DNA of 64,000 nt from Candidula unifasciata (GCA_905116865.2 CAJHNH020007545.1:62001-126000), one strand, 5' to 3'; counted from the stretch's first letter, positions 49,285 through 61,599 are shown. Numbers and translations are program-made. Notes: generated by a model from the sequence alone, not told the origin.

Positions 49285-49560
49285 GAGTTTAAAAAAAAAA
49301 GCAATAGTGCTCTGGCACCAGTAGGGACAGCTGATGAAAAACTGTCAGCCTGTGTCGCCGTCCGCACGTAACTCTGTAGCTACAGCGACGTTCCTCCATT
49401 TACCCCAGAGTGTTAACTCTGGTACCCATTTCCTATAGGCTAGAGGAACCTTGAGAGCCGCCCAGTTTCGAACACCAGCAGTGGGCTGCAGCGACTCGCA
49501 GCTGGATTTGAAAGCGAGCCTCGTATCGACTGCGCTAACGCGGCACCCGATTTGGAGTAA
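49285..49560 (-). mobile_element. SINE family S3
   Basis: Minus strand: 'gccgcgttagcgcagtcgat', 'ctggtgttcgaaactgggcg', 'ctgtagctacagagttacgt', 'cagtttttcatcagctgtcc'. Flanks 'atttggagt' at about 49276 and 49548 suggest a target duplication. Confidence 0.88.
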
Positions 49561-49787
49561 AAAATCTACCAAAAGTAGTTCAGGATCCTCGCCGCTTCTA
49601 CAGAGCCTGTGCACTGTGCTGAGCTTCTTCGGATTCAGACTTGAGTTAGAAGAAGGACGGAGCACTTATGGGTTACTACCCATGTGCCATGAAGTTGATC
49701 CGTTGTTCAAACCTCAAACCAGTTTACAACAATCTGGGAATAAGTCCCAAAAAAATATTAGGTTCTTATTATCCTTAAATATTGGGT

Positions 49788-49985
<198 letters not shown>

Positions 49986-49999
49986 ACCAAAAAAATTCT

Positions 50000-51130
50000 A
50001 AAAATAACTTCTTTGATTTCAGGGAGGGGAGAAATTAGTTGGAATGTCTCGTTTTCGGTCCGAAATATTACCGGAATTTCCCGTACTGAGCTCAAAATAA
50101 TATGTTTGCTTGCCTGCTTCTTGTAAAATAAAAAAGATAATTCGATCTCGTTCAGACTTTTTCAGCTATGTAGCTGATGCCTATAGTTGCGATCTTTATT
50201 GAGTCTGGTTTGTTTGAATATGGTTTCCTTTGGTTCCATTTTGTTGTGTTGTTCTAAACGGTTTAATTGATGTTGCTTCTTTCTTGTATAGAGTTGTTTT
50301 GTACCTGATATTGTTGTGTCCGGAGGCAAGGGTCTTCTATTTCTTTATTGTGTCACTTTGTTTCGTTCCTGATTATGTCAGGACACATCTGGATATTGTA
50401 TTTTGGTTCTGTCCTATCCTCTAGTCATCCTGTGATTCCTGTCTTCTGATACTAATTACTGACTTGAGAATCGACATCGCAGCACACTAGTCATACTCGC
50501 AGATGCTCCGTCTCAAGGTGGAGATGCTAACTGTTCCCGTTGCGCAATTATTATATAAACGTCGTTTTCTTACTATTAACCCGCCTTTTTCCCCGTCAGA
50601 TTCAAACCTCATTATATGTTCACACATGCTTGCACATGTTTTTCGTTTACTTTCGTGTCTTTAATCAGCATCCTTTATCAGCATTCGCTCTTCAGCAATC
50701 TCCGAAATGTCTCATTTGTCCAGTACGGGTGTTCCTGTATTCAAGGAGTTCTAGAAACTATGACGTTCGTTAACTGCCCGCATAGTCCATGTCACCTATC
50801 TAGTCACCCTATAATTATAAGAATCTAGCATCATGTGTCCGAAGCGCTAGTGAAATTAAAGAAAAGAACTAACACCCCCCCCCCCCCCCCCCCCCTTCTT
50901 CCTTGTTTTTTTTCCTAACTTTACTCAAACGAGTGACCTAGTTTCTGGATTGCCGTATCCGGTCTCGAATATAAAACGTGAAAGTTGAAAACAAATGTAT
51001 AAAAGCCAAAGCAAGGAAGTCGTCGTTTTAACACAGACACAACTTGCACTGAAGGACTGAGAGGCAGCTATAGTTTTAAACTCTTTGTAATCCACCGCGA
51101 CGCTAAATAAACACACACACACCGGTGCTT
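50000..51130. other. Unassigned sequence
   Basis: R8-like 'cagggaggggagaaattagt' near 50020 and a C-run at 50874-50895. Short open frames only. Confidence 0.45.
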
Positions 51131-51275
51131 TATTAATATCTTACCCCAAACAGGGGAAATCCACAGGTCATGAGGGTGTGGTAGATAAGCTGCATGCATT
51201 CGTGGGAGTAAGTGGGTTGGGGTTCTAGATGTTGTGGGGTCGTTAAAAGCTTCACAAAGCTAGAACCCAGTCTTA

Positions 51276-51541
51276 AAAGAAAAAGTAAAGATCCTTTGTC
51301 ACGCCTTTAGGCACATCGTGTATATATGGAAAGAGCACCCATATTTTTTCAGACCATCAGCTAACCGCATTACCCCGCCGTCTTTACTTCTCCAAGAAAG
51401 CCATCCTGGTACCCATTTTAGGCTAGGTCGACCTGCGACGCCCCATACGACGATGAAAATCCACGCAGCCAGCAGTGGGTTTCGATCGCGGTAGGTAAGA
51501 ATTACGAGTCAGACTTGCAACGCCTAGGGAACGGACGCCGC
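51276..51541 (-). mobile_element. SINE family S2 with perfect 12-bp target duplication
   Basis: Flanks aacccagtctta at 51264-51275 and 51542-51553. The minus strand reads 'gcggcgtccgttccctaggc' (head), 'taccgcgatcgaaacccact' (B box), 'tggggcgtcgcaggtcgacc', 'aagtaaagacggcggggtaa' and '...aaggatctttactttttct'. It is inserted in an R8-like repeat. Confidence 0.95.
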
Positions 51542-51627
51542 AACCCAGTCTTACCACCCTCTAAAATGTTGGACTGTCCTGTGACATCATCTGGGGTAGG
51601 ATATTAATCAAGAACAAAAATACCCAT

Positions 51628-51629
<2 letters not shown>

Positions 51630-51722
<93 letters not shown>
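51630..51722. repeat. (CA)n(TA)n(CA)n microsatellite
   Basis: Compound simple repeat of about 90 bp. Confidence 0.98.
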
Positions 51723-51723
<1 letters not shown>

Positions 51724-52199
51724 TCGTAAATGTAAACAAAGAAGACACACGCAATCGACTGCGCAATTTATTGCTAGGCATATTAAGTTGTCTGACTGAG
51801 TTTGTATTTGAACTGTGAGGAAATCACTTATCTGCTACATGTGTTTTGTTTCTGTAGTCTGCTCCTGACGATATGCAGACAAATATGACAGACAATGAAC
51901 TAATGTCTGTGTTCTTTTCTTTTCCACAAACCCATACATATAGTAAAATTTAGTTAGCATCATCTCGATTAAGACGAACACTTGGTTAATATGAAAACAA
52001 TGTGGTCACAGCTGGGTTGCATTTGTATTATTACGGGTACTTCAATTGTAACTCACACTAAACAAAAGGAAAACCCGGAGTTCTCGAAATAAAATCAAAC
52101 CCATCACATGACATCAAGGTGTCTCCTTTTGCGGTTTGTATCGATTTTTAAAAATACAATGTGTGTGTTGCTAACCTTAGCCTGTGCTAAAATTAGCTA

Positions 52200-52395
52200 T
52201 GTGCTTATTTTTTTTTATTTACCCCAAACAAAGGAAATTCGGGAGTTCCATCCGGAAAAGTCAAACATTACAGGTGTGTTTTGGGTTAGGGTTAGTTGGT
52301 TTTGCTGACAAAGATCTTAACCTAAACCCTAAAAACACCCCTAGAATATTGGACTCTCCTGGAACTCCAGGATTTACCCTGTTTGATGTAAATAA
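52200..52395. repeat. Foldback repeat R8, diverged copy
   Basis: 'aaaggaaattcgggagttcc', 'atccggaaaagtc' pair with 'ggactctcctggaactccag'; centre 'gggttagggttag' / 'ctaaaccctaaa' is also inverted. Related to 48395 and 57680. Confidence 0.6.
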
Positions 52396-52459
52396 AAAAT
52401 AAAGTACCTATAGCTACTCTTAATATAGCTATCAGGTTTGTTCGGCGTGAATTAAAATT

Positions 52460-52555
52460 GAAGTACTCTATTATGTATAATTCTTTGGTTAGCACCAATT
52501 GTGTTAAGGAAATTATGTATAATTCTTTGGTTAGCACCAATTGTGTTAAGGAAAT
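52460..52555. repeat. Two-copy tandem duplication, 41 bp
   Basis: 'tatgtataattctttggtta', 'gcaccaattgtgttaaggaa' occurs twice in direct tandem (52472 and 52513). Confidence 0.95.
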
Positions 52556-52589
52556 GTTTGTTTTCTGGTCCACTGAAGTATGCATTAAT

Positions 52590-52805
52590 AAGCGTTGCGG
52601 AACCAACCCAGGCACTTTCTGGCTGTTGTGGTTTCTCTAGGCAAATTTACGTCCAGTAGTTTGCCATTGCTGCCGGACGGTCGGCTCTCTGTATCAAGGT
52701 CGAAACCATCGCAAGAAAAACAGTCCGCTGCAGAGATCGAACCCGGAACCCCGACATTACGAAGTGCGTTCGCAACGCCTAAGCCCCAGATGCCGACGCA
52801 TAAAT
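52590..52805 (-). mobile_element. SINE family S1, full length
   Basis: Minus strand: head 'gcgtcggcatctggggctta', 'cggggttccgggttcgatct' (B box); core 'cggcagcaatggcaaactac', 'tggacgtaaatttgcctaga', 'cctgggttggttccgcaac'. Confidence 0.92.
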
Positions 52806-52944
52806 AAGGTTCAACTGAAAACAGAGCATTTCAACAATTCAAAAGTACAAAATAAAACATGTGCTTACACAAAGACCAGCTAAATTTAGCAAGTGCTTCT
52901 TTTATGGGAATCTCTCTACCATAAAAAACGGACACTGAGTTGGT

Positions 52945-53260
52945 GAGACGCGATAATTTCCGTTCTGTAAACCGCCTATAGAAAAATCCGGTTTTAGTAA
53001 TTATCTTCCTATACACAGAAGGTCGTTTCCTGTTGGTACGCTGGGTTTGAGTAAACGTTAAATAATGTTAGGATGGCGGTTTTGAAAGACCACGTGCTCT
53101 GCTGGGGGGGGGGGGGGCGCATGTTTGACAAGCATCCATGAAAGGGGAGCTTTAGGTTATAATTGTGACTAGGTTATGCGCGCAATATAAAATAGCTTAG
53201 CACCGCACGCCACCAAGAGCTCTAAACAGAACTCCTGCAGTGTTGATTCGATCAAAGGAG
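52945..53260. repeat. Dispersed repeat R7, copy 2
   Basis: 'cgataatttccgttctgtaa', 'accgcctatagaaaaatccg', 'gttttagtaattatc', then 'agcaccgcacgccaccaaga' at 53198. In the 105-bp-TIR element the last motif lies to the left of the first, so the two loci have different arrangements. Confidence 0.82.
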
Positions 53261-53261
53261 G

Positions 53262-53365
53262 TTAGTTGCGTATCCTTTACAGGACGTTGCAGAACCAACC
53301 CTAGCAGCCACTGATTGTTATGTAGTTTGTCTAGGCAAATTTACGTCCAGTAGTTTGCGATAAAA
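53262..53365 (-). repeat. SINE family S1, 3' part
   Basis: 'ttagttgcgtatcctttaca', 'ggacgttgcagaaccaaccc' and 'aggcaaatttacgtccagta' on the minus strand. Truncated before the head. Confidence 0.85.
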
Positions 53366-53539
53366 GGAGACAGACCCAAATACTACCCCCGATCGGCGAC
53401 GAATCGTCTATCGACGAGCCTCTTGGCGACCCTGTCGCCGATAGCACAAACTTCAATGGAAGTGGGAAAGATTATGGGATGGGTGGCAATATACTGCGGA
53501 AGTATACAATTGAAAGATAAAAACAGAAGGACTGTGTGT

Positions 53540-53790
53540 GATGTATATGTGGTGTAGCGGGTAAACACTCGCCTGCGAATCGGAAGTTCAAGGGTTCGGG
53601 TCCTGATAGAGCTGTACTTTTTTCAAAAATGACTTTGGTTCCCAGGTCGGCCCAGCTTTGAGTGGGTACCAAGTACATTGCTGGAAAGTAAAGACGGTCG
53701 GTGTGATACTGAAATTATTTATCAAGTGTCGACTGGTCTATAAAATATGTCTAACCTTAAATGCCCAATGGCGTAGTGTGCATGTTAGTG
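53540..53790 (+). mobile_element. SINE family S2, full length
   Basis: Head 'atgtggtgtagcgggtaaac', B box 'caagggttcgggtcctgata'; body 'ggttcccaggtcggcccagc', 'gaaagtaaagacggtcggtg' and 'tgcccaatggcg'. Confidence 0.9.
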
Positions 53791-53799
53791 TGGTTGTGG

Positions 53800-54470
53800 G
53801 CCCGTGTGTGAAAAGTATACGTGTGTTTGCGTATCTGCATCAATGTGGATGAAAGATCAGGGGTTGCAAGTTCTAAATTAAAGACGGGTCTGTGTGCCCA
53901 ATTTGTGACCATCTAAAAATGAAATCCATTCAGCATGCCCCAAGGGAGAGCTTTCGGTTATTTTGTCTTTCTTTTGTCGTATTACTGATACCAGGTAGCA
54001 GCCAAGTGTCGTGGTTTTATTTATGTCTTGCGCTTTGGTGATGGATTAGTTCATCTTTTTGCAGCTACACCGCTCGATTGTATTCTAGTCTGTAATAATT
54101 GGCGCCATAGCCACGCTCGTCACTAAGTAGATCTGAAATGACTCTTGCAGCGTTGCTATGATAACCCAACCACTTTCCGGCTGTTCTAAGGAAGATGGGA
54201 GCACTTATGGCGGGAATCCATCTGCATCTATAAGATCCCGCATAAAAGCGATATAACGGTTAAGGGTAAGGGGGAATTATAACATAGACTACTGTTTGTG
54301 TTTTGTTACAATAGTTACTTTTCGTTTGGTTTTATATCTTATCACGATAAGTGCGACAAAGATGACAAAGGAGAAAGAGAATAAAGAGTAGAGATTAAGA
54401 AAAAAGAAGAAGATAAATAAGAAGACAATATTGATGACAGAGAGCAGAAGGGATAAAAAGGTAAAGTCGG
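53800..54470. other. Unassigned sequence
   Basis: No repeat family or gene recognised. A/G-rich stretch at 54355-54450. Confidence 0.45.
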
Positions 54471-54479
54471 GAGATGTGA

Positions 54480-54742
54480 ACCAGTGTCATTGCACACGGT
54501 TATAAACCATAAGTGCTCTGCTACCAGTACGGACAGCTGATAATAAACTGTCCGCCTGTGTCGCCGTCCGCACTCAACTCCGTAGCTACAGCGACGTTCC
54601 TCCATTTATCCCAGTGTTAACCCTGGTGACCATTACATAGAGGCTAGGTGAACCCCGGGAACCGCCCGGTTTCGAACATCGGCCATGGACTGCAGCTGGA
54701 TTTAAAAGCGAGTCTCTTATCGACTGCGCTAACGCGGCCCCA
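54480..54742 (-). mobile_element. SINE family S3
   Basis: Minus strand: 'gccgcgttagcgcagtcgat', 'ggccgatgttcgaaaccggg', 'gctgtagctacggagttgag', 'cagctgtccgtactggtagc'. The head-internal 'gcgactcgct' box present in the other copies is deleted. Confidence 0.9.
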
Positions 54743-55054
54743 AGGGGATTAAAAAAGATAGTGATGGTGGTGGAGAAAAAGATGAACACACACAAAAAAC
54801 CAGCAACATAACGATGATGGTTGGGGAATGGAGAAGAAGAAGATGACAGTGGTGGAGAAGGAAGAACACGATGAAAAAGAAGTAAAAGAAGCTTAGTCAT
54901 ATCAACAGGATGTTGTGTATGTATTCTGCAGAAACAATGAAAACACGTATAGAACAGGTGTGGCTTCCTATGTTTACAAAAACAGGTAAGCAGACAGCAG
55001 GCAAAACAACAGTAGGAGCAAGCTAAAGTCTCGATGCCTGCTCGAAAAATGAGG

Positions 55055-55258
55055 GGGAGGGAAGAGACGGTGCATATAATGTCTTCAACCTCAGAAGAGG
55101 AAAGAGACGGTGCATATAATGTCTTCAACCTCAGAAGAGGGAAGAGACGGTGCATATAATGTCTTCAACCTCAGAAGAGGGAAGAGACGGTGCACATAAT
55201 GTCTTCAACCTCAGAAGAGGGAAGAGACGGTACATATAATGTCTTCAACCTCAGAAGA
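55055..55258. repeat. 40-bp minisatellite, 5 copies
   Basis: Unit 'agaagagggaagagacggtg', 'catataatgtcttcaacctc', exact in most copies. Derived from the tail of the sequence at 55040. Confidence 0.97.
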
Positions 55259-55464
55259 TTGGACAGCAGATATCAGAAGGGGGAAAGAACAGAAAGAGGT
55301 CAGGAGTGCCGAATTGATGGACATACGCACCATGAGCTCCCCCCCCCCCCCACACACACATTATTCGTAAGATGGCTAATTCCCCCGTCCCTCAACATAC
55401 ATATGAACAGTTCTTTATTTATATATTTTTATCCATCCAAATCATATTATTTCATTTATAACAT

Positions 55465-55692
55465 TTTAGTAGGCTCTGTAGCTAAGTCGATGCGAACGCT
55501 TCGTAATGCCGGGTTCGATCCCAGCTGCGGGCTATGCGCCTTGCGTTGGTTTCGACAGTGGTATCAAGAAAGCCTACCGCCCAGAAAGCAATGGCAAACT
55601 ACTGGACGTAAATTTGCCTAGAAAAACCACACAACAGCCAGGGGCTGTTGGGGTTGGTTCTGCAACGCCCTGTAAAGGATACGCAACTAACA
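55465..55692 (+). mobile_element. SINE family S1, full length
   Basis: Head 'aggctctgtagctaagtcga', B box 'gccgggttcgatcccagctg'; core 'caatggcaaactactggacg', 'taaatttgcctagaaaaacc'; 3' 'ggttctgcaacgccctgtaa', 'aggatacgcaactaac'. The best preserved S1 copy in the window. Confidence 0.95.
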
Positions 55693-55974
55693 TAACATTT
55701 TAATTCGTGTCTTTCAACCATTTTTTTTATTATTATCATTATTCCAAGCACTATCACACAGTTGAAGCCCCTTAAGTCTAGCCCCCCCCCCCCTCAAAAT
55801 TTCCTAGGGTCAAAGCAGCCAGAAAGGACTGACTCAACCGTGGGCAAACGCTTTTTTTTTCTTTGTGCCGACGCCACTGCTGCGACCACTATTACTTTGC
55901 GACGCCTCTATCGTGACCACCTCTACTTCTGTATATAGTTCGCTGCCTAGCCTCTACAGGACGTCACATAACCT

Positions 55975-56270
55975 TTTTCTTCTTTGCGTTCACCAGCTGT
56001 AAACTCTGGTGGAAAGTTCTGGTTGTCCGGCCACTTCTGGACTGCAGTCCTGTTCTAAAACCTGAGTGTTGCGTGTGCATTCGTTTGACAGATCTGACAC
56101 ATCTGTGCGCAGACTGTTGGTTCCTTGCCTCTCAGGCAGATGCACTCTGACTTCGAAGGAAGCTCCAAATTAGTCGACTCCTGCGACATGTTTTTTTGGG
56201 GGGGGGGGGGGGGTAGGCAGTGGGTCTATTCTTGTTTTCCCTATAATAGGGTCCCGGAACCCACACGGGG
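55975..56270 (-). repeat. Dispersed repeat R5, full length
   Basis: 'cttctttgcgttcaccagct', 'gtaaactctggtggaaagtt', 'ctggactgcagtcctgttct', 'gactgttggttccttgcctc', 'gactcctgcgacatg' and 'ccctataatagggtcccgga', the reverse of 60120-60400. Confidence 0.92.
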
Positions 56271-56274
56271 GTTT

Positions 56275-56400
56275 CACAGAACCAACCTCAGCGTTTTTCA
56301 AGCTGTTGTGGTTTTGCTAGGCAAATTTTTAATTCAGTAGTTTGCCACTGCACTCAACGGTCACCTCTCGGTACCACTGTCGAAACACATTACATAACAA
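56275..56400 (-). repeat. SINE family S1, 3' part
   Basis: 'cacagaaccaacctcagcgt', 'gttgtggttttgctaggcaa' and 'tcagtagtttgccactgcac' on the minus strand. It directly abuts R5, so one element was inserted at the end of the other. Confidence 0.8.
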
Positions 56401-56404
56401 ATTT

Positions 56405-56930
56405 GCTGTGCGGATCTCCTGACCCACTGAAAAAAATGGTGTGGGGGGAGGGGGGACGGGGAGGGCATAGACTCATTACTTCATAATAATCATGTCAGGC
56501 CCCTGTTCCTTTTAGGAAAAAATTAAAATTTTGACCACGTTCAACCTGCTATTAGTCACTCGAAGCTGCTAACAGTCTCCGGTTATATCTGTGGCCTGGC
56601 TTATTTGCGCCACTTTCGTGGCTCAAGCTCTAGTATTTGCGCCGTCTTCGGGTGTAGTCATTCTCCCCTCCAGGTCAGACCGCTCGATCCGTTTCTGTGC
56701 CCGGGTGAGTTCACGCTGCTCTTTCCTTCTTGGTCTTTCCTTAAGGTGACTATTTGGGAATGTTGAAATCGGAGGTAATGGGCCGAATAGTGCGACGGAT
56801 ATCACGGCCTGGTGTAAATCACAGCACATGGTATACTATCCACCATTTTAATGGTGAACATTCACGAATGTAGCTTGAACACTTCCTGTTTACAGTTGGT
56901 AGGTAGTCTAGCCTTTAAACACCACTTTCA
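56405..56930. other. Unassigned sequence
   Basis: G-rich around 56440-56465, no gene or family recognised. Confidence 0.4.
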
Positions 56931-56934
56931 CACT

Positions 56935-57310
56935 TCTGCTTCTTCTTCTTTACGTCCTCTTTTACCGCTTCGGGTGTCGAGGGGTGTCTAAGGTCCTGCT
57001 TCGTGCCTTTCTGGCTGCTTCGACCAAAGACACATCGTGTTACTCTAGAGTTTCTTTGATACTATCCTTCCATTTGTTCTTGGTCTACCTCTTGCTCTAC
57101 GCCCGTCTCCTCTTTATGTATATGCCTTGAATGGTATAGCATCAGAAGGAATTCTCTTCAAGTGGGCGAACCATTTGATTTGCTGACTTTGTAATTTAGA
57201 ACCGACTCTGTGCCGTCTTTATCTCGAATGACCTCATTCCTGATTGTATCTCTTCTGGTCACTCCTACAACTTTTCTCAGACACCTCATTTCCATGGTTA
57301 CTAATTTCAC
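56935..57310 (-). pseudogene. LINE reverse-transcriptase C-terminal remnant
   Basis: 'tctttgatactatccttcca', 'cttggtctacctcttgctct', 'agtgggcgaaccatttgatt' and 'cttttctcagacacctcatt' read in reverse give an EMRCLRKVVGVT-like and KWFAHL-like LINE tail. Frames broken. Confidence 0.65.
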
Positions 57311-57630
57311 ACTGTCAAAAAACTGTGAAGGAAACTCGCGGTATGTTCACTTGTTATTCTTTACTAAACACAAATCGCATTACTCTTTCTGCCGAATGTA
57401 CCAGCTATGTTAACCCGTTCTATTTCAACGGTTATTATACGGGGTGTTCGTAAAGCCTCACTACACTTTGTATGCAGAAGAAATTTAAAAAAAAAACGAA
57501 GTGCATGTCAATATAAAAACATATCTACTAACAGTTTTAAAATTAGTTACAACTGTCACCGGGACTTTACAAACACCCTATTTTTCCACCATGTCTTATG
57601 TTGTAAGACTAAACCAATACTGCTCTAAGA

Positions 57631-58046
57631 TAGTGGTTCCTAATGCGATAAGACCGACAGGCCATGGCTCGTATATTTTATTTCACCCTATCTCGGGAAC
57701 AGAGATTTCGTGGAGAGCTTCCGGCAAGGTCCAATAGCATAGGGGTGTTAGGGTGTGAAATAAACACCGTCTAACACTAACCTAACCCGTATAATACTGG
57801 ACTTTTCCGGGAGCCTAAACGAAATCTCGGAGTTTCCGAGATGGGGTGAAATAGAATAAAATAACACAGACAACTCTTATTTTCGAAAGTTTAACAATGA
57901 CTGCATATTTTTTAATAGTCATAAGTCCATAAAAGAATTACAAAAAGAGGGTATCGTTTCCCCCACCCACTTAATAAATGACATGGACCCCTAAGATTTG
58001 TTCTGCATACACCCCCTCTCGCGCTCCGAACCAGCTAGAACCACTG
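57631..58046. mobile_element. Possible hAT-type MITE hosting a foldback repeat
   Basis: Ends TAGTGGTTCCTAATGC and CTAGAACCACTG; flanks ctctaaga / ctctaatg (6 of 8). Interior interrupted by R8 at 57680-57865. Confidence 0.5.
57680..57865. repeat. Foldback repeat R8, best copy
   Basis: Left 'attttatttcaccctatctc', 'gggaacagagatttcgtgga' pairs with right 'acgaaatctcggagtttccg', 'agatggggtgaaata' in inverted order. The centre has 'ggtgttagggtg' / 'ctaacactaacctaac'. Confidence 0.8.
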
Positions 58047-58435
58047 CTCTAATGTACACAAACTTTAAAGCCGTTTATCACCCTAACTGCTTGCGTGTTC
58101 TTTGTAGATATCATATTCACGGAGCGCGGCAGGTCTGATAAAGCCGGTCTCGCAACTAGTATTCCCCACTACACAAATACAGACTGCAGTAGTCTCTCTG
58201 ACAGCAATAGAAAAGTGACATAGTGTCGCAGATAAGTTGTGAAACCTTAAAGGTAACAGCAAATGTGGCGATGCGTAGATCTCAACGTATAAGAAATAGC
58301 GCGCATGTATTGTGAAGTAACGGAGGATTCCACAAGTGCTACACTTTCGCCTCTCTGCCCCGCCTCCATCCATCTGCATTTTCCTCAGGCGATCCATCAT
58401 TCCATCTATCTACCTACCCATCTCTCTCAAACACA

Positions 58436-58439
<4 letters not shown>

Positions 58440-58517
<78 letters not shown>
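58440..58517. repeat. (TA)n microsatellite
   Basis: About 76 bp of TA after (CA)n. Confidence 0.98.
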
Positions 58518-58519
<2 letters not shown>

Positions 58520-58521
<2 letters not shown>

Positions 58522-59680
58522 CAGACTACAAGCCACAACTGGTCCGCAGAGACCTAGCGAGGAGCCCACGAATCATTGCCAAAACAGTGAAATAAAGCTA
58601 AGCTGCGAGCTCCAGCCTCTGGCCCTACCCGATGCAAAGGTTTCAGCATGTTGGCACCTGAGCGAACTTCGTCTGAATAGGCCAAGGCGGACTTAAACCG
58701 TCAAAATATAAAAATTAGGTTTTTTTTAAGCTACAGTTTAGGAGTATTTGCATACAGGTGCTTCAAAATGTCAGCGTTTTGAAAAAATACGGTCTGAACG
58801 AACTGTAAAACTAATCACATAAATTGATATAACTTTAAAACGATAACAAATATACTTGCGATGGCAGACTTTATAGATTCTAATGTTTAAGGACCCATCG
58901 GTAGATACACGTGCGTGAAGATTGGACACAAGAGGGTGTTCTACAGGTCGTAGACTAGAGAGTTACGAAACGTATAGGATGAGTATTGAAATGTCACCTT
59001 TGAACATCACTGCCAAAAGCAGCAGCATGACCTTATGGAAACCACAAAAGTACAACGGGGAAAAAAAAAACAAAAAATATATTAAAATCTTGCATAATAA
59101 AAATCTAAGTACATGTTTCTTTAGAAGGAACTGCTGAAGGAAGGAGAGCATTAGGGAAAATTACAAGATCGGAACAGTATCAAAAGAGAACAAACAAAAA
59201 GTCTGGGGGTGTACAAACAGGCAAGATGCAGAGTGTTGGATATCCATCGTAGTTAGCCTTCCAGCGGTTAGAAGAAAACAAGAATGTGTTTAGTTCTCTC
59301 ATGGAACATTTCATTAGTGATTGTGTCAGACGACTTCTGTCTCTTATTTTCTGCACAGACACCAATTATAAATGTGTGTAGCTTGTTGGCTAGTTGAAGT
59401 CAAACGCTTAGAATACCATGGATCAAGACAAATAAGATAAACTGACGTGACATGATCGGAGCAAAGATAAGAATTGGTTCGTAAACAGCATCCTGTCCCC
59501 GGAAAACGAGGCAGAGGTAGACTACCTGGAATGTGAATACAAGACACTAAGAATGCACTAGCTATGAAAGCACATAGGGTTGGAGAACTGATCAGAGAAA
59601 AAGATAGTTTCGGACAAGAGCGACTTAATGTAAACGACTTAAGGATTTTCATTATTCAGTTTTGTGCTTTATTTTATGTT
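58520..59680. other. Unassigned sequence
   Basis: No gene, SINE or LINE motif recognised. Confidence 0.45.
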
Positions 59681-59687
59681 GTAGTAA

Positions 59688-59762
59688 CGCACCCGACGAG
59701 ATACAGCGAAGTACGCCTGGCAATAAATTGTGTATTGTGCTTGCGTCCGCATTATTTAGACC
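59688..59762 (+). repeat. Dispersed repeat R6
   Basis: 'cgcacccgacgagatacagc' and 'gaagtacgcctggcaataaa', as at 29278. Just after it, 'acaatcgacgtatttgaaca' + 'ctggtcattaccat' is tandemly repeated (59794 and 59830). Confidence 0.7.
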
Positions 59763-60119
59763 TAATGATTGCTAATGTTAAGTTATGTTATCACAATCGA
59801 CGTATTTGAACACTGGTCATTACCATGAGTACAATCGACGTATTTGAACACTGGTCATTACCATAAGTGCTCAGTCCTCCGATGCAGCAGGCAGTCCAAG
59901 GTACTTCCACTAATTGTTCCCTTCAGAGGTTAAGCTTGTTAAGTAATTAATTAGCTGTTCTCCGTATATCTGGTGTACACAACGGTACTGATTAGGTGCT
60001 ACACTTCAATATTGTAAGTTTGGTACTGATTTCCACCCCCTCTACTTCCCCAGATGTCCTACTACTATAAAAGCTAATTGTTTCCTTTCGAATTCAAAAT
60101 GTTTACCTCCCTGAGTGCA

Positions 60120-60400
60120 TTCCGAGGTCCTATTATAGGGAAAACAAGAACAGATCCATTGCCTACCAAAAAAGCATGTCGTAAGAGTCGACTAGTTGTG
60201 AGCTTTCTTCAAAATCAGAGTGCATCTGCCTGAGAGGCAAGGAACCAACAGTCTGCACACAAATTAGTCAGATCTGTCAAACGGATGCACATGCATCATT
60301 CAGGTTCTGAAACAGCACTGCAGTCCAGAAGTGGACGAAGAACCTGAACTTTCCGCCAGAGTTTACAGCCGGTGAACGCAAAGGAGAAGAAATGTTTCTA
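60120..60400 (+). repeat. Dispersed repeat R5, full length
   Basis: 'gcattccgaggtcctattat', 'agggaaaacaagaacagatc', 'catgtcgtaagagtcgacta', 'atctgcctgagaggcaagga', 'accaacagtctgcacacaaa', 'gcagtccagaagtggacgaa' and 'gagtttacagccggtgaacg'. A 3' fragment in the opposite orientation lies at 60520-60600. Confidence 0.93.
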
Positions 60401-60694
60401 CCATCTCTGTCTCGTCTGCCATCACAGCATTACCATATTTTGAAATGGGTTTACTGCAATGGCAGATAAAATATGTTGGCTTCTACATGAATGTAGTGAC
60501 ACAACCCTCATGATTCTTCTTCTCATCTTTCACCGACTGTAAACTCCAAAGGAAAGTTTTGACTGTTCGTCCACTTCTAGACTTCAGTTTTGTGCTTCGA
60601 ACATGCTCTACACTTGTAGAGGAGAGGTCCCAGACATGAATAGCTGCTATTCCGGTGGAAGTCGAGCTGTGTGTGTCACTGGAGAGAATGAGTT

Positions 60695-60800
60695 GAGTTG
60701 TGTCAAGAATTGACATCACAGCACTCGGGGCATTCCCATGGGTGCTCCGTCCTCATCGTCAGCAGCCAGCGCAGAGTTCCAATACTAATAGTGGATATGA
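60695..60800 (-). repeat. LINE 3'-end fragment
   Basis: 'aagaattgacatcacagcac', 'tcggggcattcccatgggtg', 'ctccgtcctcatcgtcagca' match 28095 and 36530. Confidence 0.75.
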
Positions 60801-60809
60801 GTCGCACCG

Positions 60810-61590
60810 CAACCTTCAAAGAGGTCTCATGGCCTTCTCATCTGAAAAGCTGAGACAGGTCCAACGAAAAGAAGAAGACTTTGTAAGAGAGTGGATATTT
60901 CAAATATGGAGAAAAGCCTGATTTTACTCGCCAGTCGGCAAGGCACTTTATGATCATGACGACGTGGATTCCACACAACAGCACACAGGTTGTTTAACCA
61001 CACTGGGTGGCTTGTTGATTTCCATGAACAAATACAATGAAAATGTGTTTTCACAATTTATGAGAATCTAAAACAACGACAAACACGATCACACAGAACA
61101 ATGATAGGCAGTATTGACTAAAATAAGCAAGCACTAAATCGCCTGCATTTTCACTCAAAATGAAAAAAAAAAAAAACTTCTTTACCCCACGGCAAACACT
61201 TTAAATAAATTATAAAGATAACAGATAAAAATAAGAAATTAATGAAGTGTACAGAACGTCACTCGGTGCAATAGACAGCCTAAATATCATGATGTGATGA
61301 TCTATACAGAAAGCAAACGATGACAATCTCTAAACCGTTGCATGCTTAATTGTGAACGCTGTGGGGTCGGTTTGCATGGCTGTGTGCCCACGGTCAAGTA
61401 ACACAGAGAAGCCGGTCAGACAGACTGGGGGGGATTTTCGCAAATTAACTCTTTATGTACCAACCAACTCATCATACGGTTATAAAGCAGGAGCCATAAA
61501 GTCAGTATGGGATCGAGTGGGCAGCGCAAAAGAACACAGATCATTGAACCAAGACCCACCTACACTGGACTACAGGTTACATAGTAACAT
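60810..61590. other. Unassigned sequence
   Basis: No family recognised. A/T-rich stretch at 61080-61300. Confidence 0.4.
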
Positions 61591-61599
61591 AATAATGTC

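Noticed and set aside
54586..55155. 189-codon minus-strand frame
   Set aside because: Runs through an S3 SINE and the 40-bp minisatellite.
58083..58400. 105-codon minus-strand frame starting MMDRLRKM
   Set aside because: No splice-bounded structure, family or composition supporting coding; left unassigned.
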